A stretch of DNA of 64,000 nucleotides from Bacteroidetes bacterium HLUCCA01. Lineage in GTDB: Bacteria; Bacteroidota; Rhodothermia; Balneolales; HLUCCA01. The first letter of the stretch is position 1. Every line of letters begins with the position of its first letter. Shown here one piece after another: positions 54,882 through 63,840 of this stretch. Location of the stretch: positions 836,180 through 900,179 of the forward strand of contig LIHN01000001.1 in assembly GCA_001314545.1 (NCBI GenBank), given 5' to 3'. The notes beneath the pieces are model-generated. The model saw nothing but the letters and a program-made list of their open reading frames with translations, was not told where the DNA came from and did not search any database. Position numbers and translations under genes: made by a program.

Positions 54882-55436
54882 TTAATTCAGGAACGATTGA
54901 TGCAGCACGAATAACGTTTGCGGGGGCTGCTGCAGGGCTTGATGATGCAGAATGCGGGTTACAGGCGTGGTGGCCGGGTGCGACTCTTCCAGGATTTCCG
55001 TCAGATGGACAAAAAGCGTTTCCGGTGTCGGGGCCGGTACAACCATACCTTGCGTTGCGAGGGCTTCCGGGGCAGATTGAACCTGACATCCGTCACAGGA
55101 ATCGCATCCGGCAGCTTGCGGATCGGAGGCAGGCAGCTGGTGACCGGAGCAGGTATGCGCAGCTGCGGAAGCTGCTGGAAGGAGGCTATGCTGTGCGTTA
55201 TCACGGGAATCTGTGCCGTCGTGGCAACCGGAACAGTGGCTTTGCTTGTCCGCATCGGCATCCGTCGGGACCGGCAGGTCGCTGGTACCGGAGCTGCAGC
55301 AGCTTTGCCCGGAACCGGCCGACATCGGACAGAACCAACCGGCACCTCCGCAGGAGGCAAAGGCTGACACGGAAGGCAGCAACAACAGCAGTACTGCCGC
55401 AAGTCGTGTGATATTATGTAGCCGGTTTGGAATCAT
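54882..55436 (-). CDS. Cys-rich exported protein
   Basis: A 184-residue protein with a signal peptide (about 1-25, ending SAFA) and ten cysteines in the mature part in clusters: CGGAGWFC, CC, HCSGC, TCSGH, CDSCDGC. A Pro/His-containing tail follows. No family recognised. Position between the copper promoter and CusA, and the CxxC clusters, suggest periplasmic metal sequestration or delivery. The ATG at 55436 is used. Opposite-strand frames exist but lack a signal or domain. Confidence 0.7.
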   Translation of the reverse strand: MIPNRLHNITRLAAVLLLLLPSVSAFASCGGAGWFCPMSAGSGQSCCSSGTSDLPVPTDADADKQSHCSGCHDGTDSRDNAQHSLLPAASAAAHTCSGHQLPASDPQAAGCDSCDGCQVQSAPEALATQGMVVPAPTPETLFVHLTEILEESHPATTPVTRILHHQALQQPPQTLFVLHQSFLN

Positions 55437-55488
55437 AGCAGCTAAGATAATCAAAATCCGGTAACTGCCCGTTCCGTTGTTGCCGGAA

Positions 55489-55563
55489 TTATGCGGTCAT
55501 CATCACAATGATAACCGCAAGGAGCAGTGCGAATTTCAGAACCGTCGTTTTCGATGTTTGCAT
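55489..55563 (-). CDS. Possible 24-residue membrane peptide
   Basis: The frame MQTSKTTVLKFALLLAVIIV followed by MMTA encodes one hydrophobic helix with a basic N-terminus. It sits between the cus promoter and the Cys-rich gene, 52 bases upstream of the latter. Only a weak ribosome site (AGG 13 bases before) is present. It may be a leader peptide or small membrane protein; chance cannot be excluded. Confidence 0.4.
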   Translation of the reverse strand: MQTSKTTVLKFALLLAVIIVMMTA

Positions 55564-55760
55564 GACAGAGACCTACAGGGTTGGAAGACAACATATCGGG
55601 GAAAACAGGACTGTACACATGTCATCATTCGTAACCGTCTGCCGGTTTGTTTTACCGGTCGCAGCGGGGCTTCATACTCAAACCTACATACATACGCTGG
55701 CGTACATTTGCCTGAGCAAGATGGCCGCCTTTCCCTACAGACATGTGGACAAGTTGTGGG

Positions 55761-55789
55761 AAACTAAGTATTTAACGCCGCTGTGTCAA
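55761..55789 (-). promoter_or_regulatory. Promoter of the cus operon
   Basis: On the minus strand TTGACA (55789-55784) is 17 bases from TAGTTT (55766-55761). This matches the arrangement of the mazEF promoter (TTGACA-17-TACTTT). Just downstream lie two overlapping direct motifs, GACA(TGTG)GACA, which could be a regulator site. The leader to the Cys-rich gene is about 320 bases. Confidence 0.6.
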
Positions 55790-55847
55790 GAGGTCTCGTC
55801 AGAATTTATTAACTATTTTTAATTTTACTTCTTTGAGGTATCGCTTT

Positions 55848-58196
55848 TCAGAATCGTTTGATGCGTAAACTGTTGGTGACCACACTAACTGAGCTGAGTG
55901 CCATGGCTGCACCGGCCACCATAGGATTAAGAAATCCCAATGCAGCGAGGGGAATACCCAGGGTGTTGTACAGGAACGCCCAGAACAGATTCTGCCGGAT
56001 TACACGAAGTACGTTTTTACTCAGCCGGATGCTTTCGGCCACGTTGTGCAGGTCGTCGCCCACGATGGTAATGTCAGAGGAGGAAACGGCCAGATCAGAG
56101 CCTCCGGACATGGCAATACCCAGGTCGGCACGGGTGAGTGCGGCAGCGTCGTTGATTCCGTCTCCAACCATGGCCACATCGCCATACTGCTGATATTTCG
56201 CCACAATATCCGATTTTCCGGTCGGGCTTACGCCGGCTTCCACATCGGTTATGCCCAATTTACGGGCTACGGCCAGGGCGGTTCGCTGCTGGTCGCCGGT
56301 GAGCATGACCACCCGGATTCCCTCCTGCTGCAAGGCCTTCACCACCGCGGCCGACTCCTCGCGGAGTTCATCTTCCAGTGCCAGCAGGGCGGTGAGTTTC
56401 CGGTCGCATAGCATAACCAATACGGTACGACCCTCCTGCTGCTGGGCGGCAATCTGCTCAGACCAGGTTTCGGTCTGCTCTTCGGAAAGTAAACGGACCG
56501 AACCGATTTCCACCGTCTGGCTTCCTACCAGTCCGCTGATGCCCACCCCGGCCCGGGTGCCGATAGACATGCCGTACTCGGGAGTTACGCCCTCGTCGCG
56601 GGCGGCCTTGAGGATACTTTTGGCGATGGGGTGGTCGGACCCCTGCTCTACGGATGCAGCCAGGCGCAGGACGTCCTCGCGGGTAACCGCTTTCGGGGGA
56701 GCCTGATTGGCCTTCTCCCCGTCGCCAGCTGCAGGCGATGGTCCTGAAACACCGTCACCGGCAAGAATCACTTCTGCCAAACGCATGGCTCCGGTAGTCA
56801 GCGTACCCGTTTTATCGAAGAGGATGGTTTTGACCGACCGGGCCTGCTCCAGGGTCACCGCGTCTTTGATCAGGATCCCCTTTTCCGCTGCACGACCGCT
56901 CCCGACCATGATACCGGTGGGTGTGGCCAGTCCCAGCGCACAAGGGCAGGCAATGACCAGCACGGCAACCATGTTCACCAGGGCCTGTTCCGGGGTTCCG
57001 TACACAAACCATAAACCGGCGGTAATCAGGGCAACCAAAATAACGACCGGAACAAACACCCCCGCCACACGGTCGACCAGCCGCTGGATGGGCGCTTTGG
57101 AGCCCTGCGCTTTTTTCACCGCTTCAATAATAGCAGCCAGGGCCGTTTCCTTGCCTACTTTGGTCGCTTTCATGGTGAACGTCTGCGAGGTATTTCGGGT
57201 ACCGCCGGTCACCGCATCGCCGGCCGACTTATCCACCGGTACGGGCTCACCGGTCATCATGGCCTCATCGACGGAGGTCGTACCCTCGGTGATCACGCCG
57301 TCAACCGGAACCGACTCATAGGCTTTGACTACCAGCAAATCCCCTTTCTTTACCTCTTTAAGCGGAATCGTGCGCACGTCATCTCCGTCACGAAGGTGGG
57401 CCGTTTTGGGTGCCAGTTCCAGCAGTCCGCGCAGGGTGTCGCGGGTCTGGTCTTTGGCGCGCTCCTCCATCCAGCGCCCCAGTAAAATCAGGGCTACAAT
57501 GACAGCGGCCGTATCGAAGTACACATCCGCCGGGGAAACCAGGCCCTCATCGGATCCAAAAAGTGCCGCCCAGGTGCTGAACAGAAAGGCCGACCCGGTA
57601 CCTACGGCTACCAGGGTATTCATATCGGCCCGGCCGTGGCGGGCTGCGCCCAGCGCGCGGGTAAAGAAGGATGATCCGGCGTAGAACAAAACCACGGCGG
57701 TAAGCCCGAGCTTGACCATGTTGACGGTAAACAGGTTTTGCTGTGTCCACTCCATCCAGGCGCCCCCGGTGATCATCGGTCCCATCTCCAGCACCATGAC
57801 CAGCGCAGCCAGAGGCAGCGCCACCAGAAACTTGGTACGGAAGGAGGCGTTGGAAAGCGCATCGCCCCAGCCGAGTTTCTGCATGGTATCGGCATGGGCT
57901 TTCATGGGATCGGCCCCGGTATCGGATAACGCAGCCGGATCTTCACCGTCTGTTTCGTCCTCATCGCCCGCCAGTTCAGTCGCCTCGTAGCCGGCTTTTT
58001 CAATGGCACGGATCAGGGCTGCCGCCGATGCTCCTTCCACCTGAACACGGGCTTCTTCTGTGGCGAGGTTGACTTCGGCCTGTCGCACGCCGTCCACGCC
58101 CTGCATGGCCTTTTCAACGTGGGCAACACAGGAGGCACAGGTCATACCCCGGACGGATAACTGAATTTCGTTGGATTGGGTCGTTGGATTGCTCAT
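55848..58196 (-). CDS. copA: Copper-translocating P1B-type ATPase
   Basis: A 782-residue ATPase with one N-terminal HMA domain (Cys20 and Cys23 in GMTCASC), an acidic linker, eight helices, the actuator TGE (TGEPVPVDK), the transport motif CPC (417-419), the phosphorylated Asp461 in DKTGTLT, the SEHP-equivalent SDHP, and GDGINDAAAL. It exports Cu+ from cytoplasm to periplasm, where CusABC removes it. It is divergent from an HMA-AraC regulator, probably its activator, with 208 bases between. Confidence 0.95.
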   Translation of the reverse strand: MSNPTTQSNEIQLSVRGMTCASCVAHVEKAMQGVDGVRQAEVNLATEEARVQVEGASAAALIRAIEKAGYEATELAGDEDETDGEDPAALSDTGADPMKAHADTMQKLGWGDALSNASFRTKFLVALPLAALVMVLEMGPMITGGAWMEWTQQNLFTVNMVKLGLTAVVLFYAGSSFFTRALGAARHGRADMNTLVAVGTGSAFLFSTWAALFGSDEGLVSPADVYFDTAAVIVALILLGRWMEERAKDQTRDTLRGLLELAPKTAHLRDGDDVRTIPLKEVKKGDLLVVKAYESVPVDGVITEGTTSVDEAMMTGEPVPVDKSAGDAVTGGTRNTSQTFTMKATKVGKETALAAIIEAVKKAQGSKAPIQRLVDRVAGVFVPVVILVALITAGLWFVYGTPEQALVNMVAVLVIACPCALGLATPTGIMVGSGRAAEKGILIKDAVTLEQARSVKTILFDKTGTLTTGAMRLAEVILAGDGVSGPSPAAGDGEKANQAPPKAVTREDVLRLAASVEQGSDHPIAKSILKAARDEGVTPEYGMSIGTRAGVGISGLVGSQTVEIGSVRLLSEEQTETWSEQIAAQQQEGRTVLVMLCDRKLTALLALEDELREESAAVVKALQQEGIRVVMLTGDQQRTALAVARKLGITDVEAGVSPTGKSDIVAKYQQYGDVAMVGDGINDAAALTRADLGIAMSGGSDLAVSSSDITIVGDDLHNVAESIRLSKNVLRVIRQNLFWAFLYNTLGIPLAALGFLNPMVAGAAMALSSVSVVTNSLRIKRF

Positions 58197-58404
58197 GGAT
58201 GGTATCGTTATGAATATTTTCTTGTTTAATATGCCAAATACGGAACCGAAATGCGTTATAGCCTGACTTCAAACTTGTACAGAATTTCGTTAATTACGCC
58301 GCGGGTGGCCGGCGACTCCCCATCGTATGCGCGATTTTCCCGCACAAACCCTATATTGCAAGCATGAGCCCTTCTTCAGAAACAGCAAATGCCGGAACAC
58401 ACGC

Positions 58405-58971
58405 ATGACAACCCTCCACATCAAAAATATGGTATGCGACCGGTGCATTGCCACCGCGCGTCGACTCCTGCTCGAGGAGGGCTATACCGTCTCGGAGGTT
58501 AGTCTGGGCAAGGCCGTAGTGCAGCAGGAGGCTCATGAAATCAATATGCCCCGCATTCAATGGCAGCTGCGCGACTTGGGTTTCGACCTCATCTACAGTC
58601 GGGAGGAGCAGCTGGTAGCGCAGATCAAAGCCGCTGTGCTGGCATATATCGACACCCTGGACGGTGGCAAGCAGCCACACAAGCTATCGGTGTTCTTGTC
58701 GGACGCCCTTGAAACCGGGTATCAGACCCTGAGTCGTACTTTTTCGGAGGTAACCGACGACACCATCGAGCAGTATTACATCCGCCTGAAAATTGAAAAG
58801 GTTAAGGAATGGCTGACCTACGAGGAGCTCACCCTCAGCGAAATTGCCTGGAAATTGGGGTATTCCAGTGTGCAGCATCTGTCTAACCAGTTCAAAAAAA
58901 CGACCGGCATGACCGTTCGGAAGTGGAAATCGCAGCAGGACCCCGACCGCCAGTCGCTCGACGAGGTCTGA
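58405..58971 (+). CDS. HMA-AraC family regulator (likely copper-responsive)
   Basis: A 188-residue regulator combining an HMA-like metal-binding domain (about 1-70; IKNMVCDRC with Cys11 and Cys14) and a C-terminal AraC DNA-binding domain (about 80-180) with two HTHs: LSDALETGYQTLSRTF and LTLSEIAWKLGYSSVQHLS. The ATG at 58405 starts the HMA strand directly. It is divergent from copA and is the only regulator in the copper island, so it probably senses Cu+/Ag+ through the CxxC and activates copA and perhaps cus. A TATATT box lies 48 bases upstream. Confidence 0.88.
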   Translation: MTTLHIKNMVCDRCIATARRLLLEEGYTVSEVSLGKAVVQQEAHEINMPRIQWQLRDLGFDLIYSREEQLVAQIKAAVLAYIDTLDGGKQPHKLSVFLSDALETGYQTLSRTFSEVTDDTIEQYYIRLKIEKVKEWLTYEELTLSEIAWKLGYSSVQHLSNQFKKTTGMTVRKWKSQQDPDRQSLDEV

Positions 58972-59047
58972 GTTACGGTTTTCCCCGCCGGCTGCCTTGA
59001 GCGGGCCGGGACCGGTTCTGCGTCATGCTCGTGCGCACCGGTCGTGC

Positions 59048-59226
59048 AGCCCTGCCAGGCCATACCTTGCAGCCCTACCCTGCCCCGAAATGCCTTACCC
59101 TGGTCGGCCCCCTGCCATGCCATACCTTTCAGCGCTGACCTGCCCCGAAATACCTTGCCCTGGTCAGCCCTGCCAGGCCATACCTTGCAGCCCTACCCTG
59201 CCCCGAAATGCCTTGCCCTGGTCGGC
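59048..59226. repeat. Three-copy 59-60-base tandem repeat
   Basis: Units starting at about 59048, 59108 and 59167 share GCCATACCTT(G/T)CAG, CCTGCCCCGAAAT and CCTT(A/G)CCCTGGTC. One strand is strongly pyrimidine-biased. Copies 1 and 3 are nearly identical, copy 2 diverges. Direct contiguity and absence of spacers exclude CRISPR. Confidence 0.9.
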
Positions 59227-59248
59227 CCTGCCAGGCCCTTCCACCTTA

Positions 59249-59285
59249 CAAAAAAAGCCCCGACAGCGTAACCATCGGGGCTTTT
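59249..59285. terminator. Bidirectional rho-independent terminator
   Basis: AAAAAAGCCCCGA (ending 59263) pairs with TCGGGGCTTTT (59275-59285); A-run and T-run flank the stem so it can act in both directions, for the HMA-AraC gene and for the S9 peptidase. Confidence 0.92.
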
Positions 59286-59335
59286 ATATGACACTTTCAG
59301 GCGTGAAACCCGCCTGACTACGGTACTGGCAACGA

Positions 59336-61315
59336 CTATTTCAGATGGGTATTGAACCAGTTGATCATGCGCAGGGTGTAGTCATAACGAGCCGTGGAAT
59401 TGGCATTTCCATGACCCTCACCCGGATACAGCACCAGCTGCAGCGGCACTTCCGGCTTGCGGACTTTAATATGACGGAAAAGCTCCAGCGACTGCGCAGG
59501 GTGCACGCGGGTATCTTCGGCACCGTGCATAATCAGCAGCGGAGTCTGAGCGCGGTCAACATAGTAAATCGGCGATCGCTCCAGTTTGTCCATCCAGTCG
59601 TCCCACAGGCGTTTGCGCGAGTGAACCAGATACAGCTCTTCGGGGATGTCGGAAGTACCCCACTTGGAGATGTTGTTACTGATCCCTACAAACATGACAC
59701 CGGCAGCAAAACGCTCCGAATAATAGGTACTCATCCAGGCGGTAGCATAACCTCCGTACGAGCCCCCGGTGACCCCAACACGGTCGGCATCCACCAGTCC
59801 GCGCTCAATGAGGTAATCAACCCCGTCAACCACATCGTCAAACTCCTTACCGGAAAGATCAGCCTGGCTGGAATAAATGAATTCTATACCCCGACCGGTA
59901 CTGCCACGGTAGTTCGGATAAAAGACGAAGTAGCCCTCAGCCGAACCGAAATGACCCGGTGTGGAGTAGCCGGTCAGCCAGCCGTCGCTGTAGTGCGCTT
60001 CCGGACCGCCATGAACTACCGTAATCAGCGGATAGGTTTGCCCTTCCTGATAATCCTGCGGATAATACAGCATCCCTTCGATATCAAATTCACCGTCGCG
60101 GGCGGTGTAGGTTACCACCTCAACCCGACCCAGATCTTTTTCTTCCAGCCAGGGATTGGAATTGGTGCCGCGCGTGAGGAACCCGTCACTGTACACAAAC
60201 ACCTCAGCCGGATGCTGATTGGTACTGCCGGTAAAGGCAATGGTACCGTTGTCGGCCACGGTGAATCGGGTCAGGTGCGCATTCGGCCGGTCGATGATAC
60301 GGTTGAAATTCGCACCGTTGGGCGCTACCGAACCGAATATGGTTTTCACACCCTGTGAGGCCAGGAAGTGAATGGTGTTTTCGTCACTCCAGCGCAGCTG
60401 CTCGAATTTGCCGAGGAATTCAGGCAGGATGTTCACGGGTGTTCCGCCTTCGGCACTGACCACCATAATACGACCGTCGATGGGGTCGTGGATGTCATGT
60501 CCGCCACGGTAGGCAATCTGCGTTCCATCGGGCGACCAGTGGATCTCGGAGATTTTGCCCTCGTTGTCGATGGTGTTGAGTAACGCACGCGTGCGATAAT
60601 CCACAATATGAAGCTGCTTGAACATGATTTCATCGTCAACATTGGGGGTCGGTGCGATGGCCAGGGCAATTTTACTGCGATCCGGACTGAATTGCGCAAT
60701 ATACACGCTGCCGGGCAGGTCGATCATGTGGGGCTCATGCCCTTCACGGGCTACATTCTGGATGAAGGCTTTCGCATTGGGAATATTCTCTTCAAACAGA
60801 ATGGGCTGATAGGGCAGCTCCGATTCGGGCAGATCCAGCACTTCATTGGCCATGTACAGGATGTGGTTTCCATCGGCCGCCCAGCTGTATCCACGCATGG
60901 ATGTTTCGTGGCTGTGCAGGCGCACCGGATCGCCTCCGGTTACAGGGACTTCATACAGAGCGGTGGCATTGTCGCCATCACGGCGGGCTGTGAAACTGAT
61001 GGTTGCATGGCCCGGGCGGAACTGCACTCCGCCCACGTTACCGTCGGTAACCAGGGGGGTGGACTGCCCTGTGGCTACATCGTAGGCATACAGGTGTACG
61101 GACGAACGGCGGTTTTCCACGAGGGGATCTGCCGGTACCACCAGGGTGTAGGCGATGGTTTGTCCGTCTGGTGAGATGGCGGTCACACTTACATTCTGAA
61201 TTTTGGCGATGTCCAGCGGCGTGAGCCCGTTCTGGGCGCTCAGCGAGGATGCCAGCATAAAGACAAAGACCACCGTCAGTGCCAGTGCGGCACGGTATAA
61301 TCGGTCAAATAGCAT
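59336..61315 (-). CDS. S9 family prolyl oligopeptidase, exported
   Basis: A 659-residue peptidase of the acylaminoacyl/dipeptidyl-peptidase branch. The signal peptide ends near SLSAQ (28). Propeller blades (SPDGQTIAY, SPDRSKIAL, SPDGTQIAY) occupy about 40-390, then the hydrolase domain with Ser in GGSYGGY, Asp in HGAEDTRV and His in GEGHGN. The third S9 enzyme of the window; together with the subtilisin it suggests a protein-degrading lifestyle. Single gene with its own leader of about 170 bases. Confidence 0.93.
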   Translation of the reverse strand: MLFDRLYRAALALTVVFVFMLASSLSAQNGLTPLDIAKIQNVSVTAISPDGQTIAYTLVVPADPLVENRRSSVHLYAYDVATGQSTPLVTDGNVGGVQFRPGHATISFTARRDGDNATALYEVPVTGGDPVRLHSHETSMRGYSWAADGNHILYMANEVLDLPESELPYQPILFEENIPNAKAFIQNVAREGHEPHMIDLPGSVYIAQFSPDRSKIALAIAPTPNVDDEIMFKQLHIVDYRTRALLNTIDNEGKISEIHWSPDGTQIAYRGGHDIHDPIDGRIMVVSAEGGTPVNILPEFLGKFEQLRWSDENTIHFLASQGVKTIFGSVAPNGANFNRIIDRPNAHLTRFTVADNGTIAFTGSTNQHPAEVFVYSDGFLTRGTNSNPWLEEKDLGRVEVVTYTARDGEFDIEGMLYYPQDYQEGQTYPLITVVHGGPEAHYSDGWLTGYSTPGHFGSAEGYFVFYPNYRGSTGRGIEFIYSSQADLSGKEFDDVVDGVDYLIERGLVDADRVGVTGGSYGGYATAWMSTYYSERFAAGVMFVGISNNISKWGTSDIPEELYLVHSRKRLWDDWMDKLERSPIYYVDRAQTPLLIMHGAEDTRVHPAQSLELFRHIKVRKPEVPLQLVLYPGEGHGNANSTARYDYTLRMINWFNTHLK

Positions 61316-61483
61316 GGATCTGGGATTGGGTTAATGGTTTTTCCGAAAAACGTCAGTCTGGCATCTCTGACCCTAAGCCGGTTGCGAGACTACCTGTGGA
61401 ATATAGGAAATCCGAGGGATACTGCCGCGAATAAGCGACCAGCAGCCGGTAAAATTATGCCCTGCCGGGCCTGCACGCTGTGC

Positions 61484-62242
61484 TTAAAAAAAACGGATTT
61501 TGAGATGGGCCGGTGGCTCTGTAAGCGGTGCTTCAGGTGCCGGGATTTCATCGGAAGGAATAAAGGCAGGACGATTTACGCACAGAATGGTTCGTTCCGT
61601 GTCGGTAGGATTATCGTAGCGGTGCACAAAGCTGTGCGGCCAGAAATGCGCAAGTCCAGCAGCAAGCGGCTTTCCCTGCAGCAGCAGTCCGTCGCTCAGC
61701 GCCATCTCGGCCTCAGCCATCTGCTCATGGTAGTGAGCCGGAATATGCCCCCCGGCGGGAATACGCAGTCGGTACACGCCGCAGTCGGTGCTTTCATGCA
61801 CGAGGTCGACCTTGCCGAAGCCATTGACCTCCAGACCGATACGGATATCATCGCGCGTTCGCAGCACAGTCAGCCCGGGAATGGCTTCACTTTTGAGCGC
61901 CGAGGGTTTACGCAGCTGCAGACGGACCGCTTCAACCCGTGCCTGCTCCCGGTCGGCCGGCGGGTCTGCCAGTAAATAGGCACACAGCGCCTGCGCCGCG
62001 GTTTCAAGCAGGCGAAAATGGCAGGCTTCCAGCAGAAACCGGATTTCCCCATACACCCGTGAGTAATCTACACTCCGAACCAGACTCGCATCATCGCCGG
62101 CCTGCGCTGTTTTCAGATACAAATCCACATCCACCAGCAAGGTTTGTCGCTCGTGGCGTTCGTGGCGATGGATACCGATGAAGCATGGAACCGACATGCC
62201 ATGGATGGAGATGATATCAAATTTTTCGGCGGAAAAGTTCAT
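61484..62242 (-). CDS. Dihydroneopterin aldolase fused to a cupin domain
   Basis: A 252-residue fusion. Residues about 6-132 form a FolB-type dihydroneopterin aldolase: GIHRHERHERQ with Glu28, VDYSRVY, FRLLETAAQ and RKPSAL with Lys112 keep the catalytic Glu and Lys. Residues about 145-235 form a single cupin: GGHIPAHYHEQMAEAEM (metal-binding His and Glu candidates), SDGLLLQG, and a second motif WPHSFVHRYDNP. The aldolase acts in folate synthesis; the cupin could bind metal and regulate or act on a pterin. Start at ATG 62242. Nearby DHFR-like and SDR genes on the same strand support pteridine chemistry. Confidence 0.85.
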   Translation of the reverse strand: MNFSAEKFDIISIHGMSVPCFIGIHRHERHERQTLLVDVDLYLKTAQAGDDASLVRSVDYSRVYGEIRFLLEACHFRLLETAAQALCAYLLADPPADREQARVEAVRLQLRKPSALKSEAIPGLTVLRTRDDIRIGLEVNGFGKVDLVHESTDCGVYRLRIPAGGHIPAHYHEQMAEAEMALSDGLLLQGKPLAAGLAHFWPHSFVHRYDNPTDTERTILCVNRPAFIPSDEIPAPEAPLTEPPAHLKIRFF

Positions 62243-62380
62243 GACAGAGGATGGATATGTAACGAGGAGCTACGTTTTCAGGAAGTGTAAACCGGGTTAG
62301 GTGAGGACCAGAACCACCGGAAAGGCCCGGGTTAACTGAACAGCATCGTGGCCTGTTGCGCAGGACTCAACCAGGCGCAT

Positions 62381-62947
62381 TTACCCATGCAGCAGATCAA
62401 ACAGGGCGATTTCACAGCGTGCTTTCCGGTCGAATCCGGTAGCCCGGGCGTAGCATTCAATCACAGCTTGTGCCTGCTCCCAGGTATCCACGCCTACCGC
62501 TTCAAACTCAACACAACGTGCTGTTCTGGAGCCGGACCTGGCCAGATAATGAACAATTTCGCAGTCGGGAAAGTCGAAAATATCTACCCGTTTGTGTATG
62601 CCGAATTCCCCGGGCTCACCAAAACTGCGCAAAAACGTGCGGATCGCTTCCTTTTGGGAGGCCGGATTTTCAAGGGCGAGGTTGACTTCAACGCGGTTAC
62701 GGGTATCGCCGCCGTACGACTTCACGGTGAGTTGCTGAATTTCAGCATCGTGTCGGTGGCGATAAATAAAGTCGGGACGTTCAGCGAAGGTGAAGTAGGT
62801 ATCGGTAACGTCCAGATGTTTTTCTACCGGCGAGCCCAGGGCCCGGAGGGTTGTGAAAAAATGTTCGGCATCAAAGTGGTCATCCAGCAAATACTTGACT
62901 TCAAATTCCTTGAATTCGGCTTTGACGTTCTGAAGGGTGGGTTGCAT
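62381..62947 (-). CDS. CYTH domain protein
   Basis: A 188-residue protein with the CYTH/triphosphate tunnel fold: FEVKYLLDD in place of the usual ExExK, TDTYFTF, YRHRHD, QLTVKSYGGDTRNRVEVNL, and CVEFEAVG. Alternating charged residues line the tunnel. Family members hydrolyse or cyclise triphosphate compounds (adenylate cyclase class IV, thiamine triphosphatase, tripolyphosphatase). The activity cannot be told. It lies 138 bases before the aldolase-cupin gene on the same strand. Confidence 0.82.
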   Translation of the reverse strand: MQPTLQNVKAEFKEFEVKYLLDDHFDAEHFFTTLRALGSPVEKHLDVTDTYFTFAERPDFIYRHRHDAEIQQLTVKSYGGDTRNRVEVNLALENPASQKEAIRTFLRSFGEPGEFGIHKRVDIFDFPDCEIVHYLARSGSRTARCVEFEAVGVDTWEQAQAVIECYARATGFDRKARCEIALFDLLHG

Positions 62948-63154
62948 GAGGCAGGTTGGTTGATTTTTATTGAATCCTAAGCTACGAAACCCCGATGAGG
63001 CCCGCCGGGTTCACGACCGGTTAAAATACCCGCTGCCCGGGTCAGACAATCCGGGACAGGTGTACCGGGGCAGCGAGGTTACCCCGAAGCCGGTATCCGG
63101 GGGCGATGTTTCCTGATTTGGGCCTGCCGGCGCCGTGGAGAACCGGTGCGCCCA

Positions 63155-63802
63155 TCAAATCACTTTGTAGTGAATAAAGACCAGGTCTTTGTCTGAGCAT
63201 ACGTGGTGCAGTCGAAAATGAACCAGGTCGGTCAGTCCGGTCTGTACGAGGGGAACCGCGTCGGGTCGGGCCACCAGCACCGGGCACACAGTAAGAATGA
63301 GCTCATCAACCACCCCGGCATCATAAAACATGCGATTGATTCCGCCCCCGCCCAGCAGCAGCACCCGTCTGCATCCTGCATCGCGCAGCGCGTTAACCGT
63401 GGCCAGTACCGGAGCGTGTACATTGGCCTGCTCGTTATAAACAATATTCCGAACCCGTTCGGCGCGGGAGTCGTCAGGAAACTCAAGCTCACCGGATGAA
63501 ACCAGCCAACGCTCGGCGTACGACTGCTTCCAGAATATATGGTCGGGCGGTATACCCTTATTGGTCAAAGCTACCCAAATCGGGTACGTACCGTCTTCCC
63601 GGGCCTGTTCAATCACACCTCCGCCGGCTTTCAGGGTACTGGCCCCCAGAATGACCGCATCGGCGCTGCGGATGTGACGAAGCAAATTCTGCCAGTCGGT
63701 TTCGTTGGAAAAACCCTGCATGTGGCGTTCGGCATCGGTCTGATCCGGATGCACGGCCACATATCCGTCAACCGACGCGGCCATAATGTTGATAATGCGC
63801 AT
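63155..63802 (-). CDS. Dihydrofolate reductase / RibD C-terminal family reductase
   Basis: A 215-residue protein of the RibD C-terminal (DHFR-like) fold: N-terminal strand IINIMAASVDGYVA, ADAVILGASTLKAGG, the nucleotide site LLLGGGGINRMFYDAGVVDEL and the end VCPVLV. It probably reduces a pterin, folate or riboflavin intermediate with NADPH. It lies 38 bases downstream of a truncated SDR gene and near FolB, so a pteridine role is favoured over riboflavin. Confidence 0.87.
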   Translation of the reverse strand: MRIINIMAASVDGYVAVHPDQTDAERHMQGFSNETDWQNLLRHIRSADAVILGASTLKAGGGVIEQAREDGTYPIWVALTNKGIPPDHIFWKQSYAERWLVSSGELEFPDDSRAERVRNIVYNEQANVHAPVLATVNALRDAGCRRVLLLGGGGINRMFYDAGVVDELILTVCPVLVARPDAVPLVQTGLTDLVHFRLHHVCSDKDLVFIHYKVI

Positions 63803-63840
63803 GCTAAATAAAAATCACAATCGTTCGAATTTCAGGCGGG

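Larger units (their letters stand above)
58972..59335. other. Intergenic region with tandem repeats and shared terminator
   Basis: A three-copy repeat (59048-59226) is followed by a bidirectional terminator (59249-59285). Nothing else was found between the convergent regulator and S9 peptidase. Confidence 0.7.

Noticed and set aside
54845-55411. A 188-codon plus-strand frame opposite the Cys-rich gene
   Set aside because: The minus strand has a convincing signal peptide, clustered cysteines and operon position; the plus frame has none.
55477-55822. Two overlapping plus-strand frames of about 100 codons in the cus leader
   Set aside because: They overlap each other and the minus-strand promoter, have no domain or ribosome site, and differ in codon use from neighbours.
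55611-58285. CTGTACA shared by the cus leader and the copA-regulator gap as a copper operator
   Set aside because: Only seven bases match, the positions relative to promoters differ, and such matches are expected by chance.
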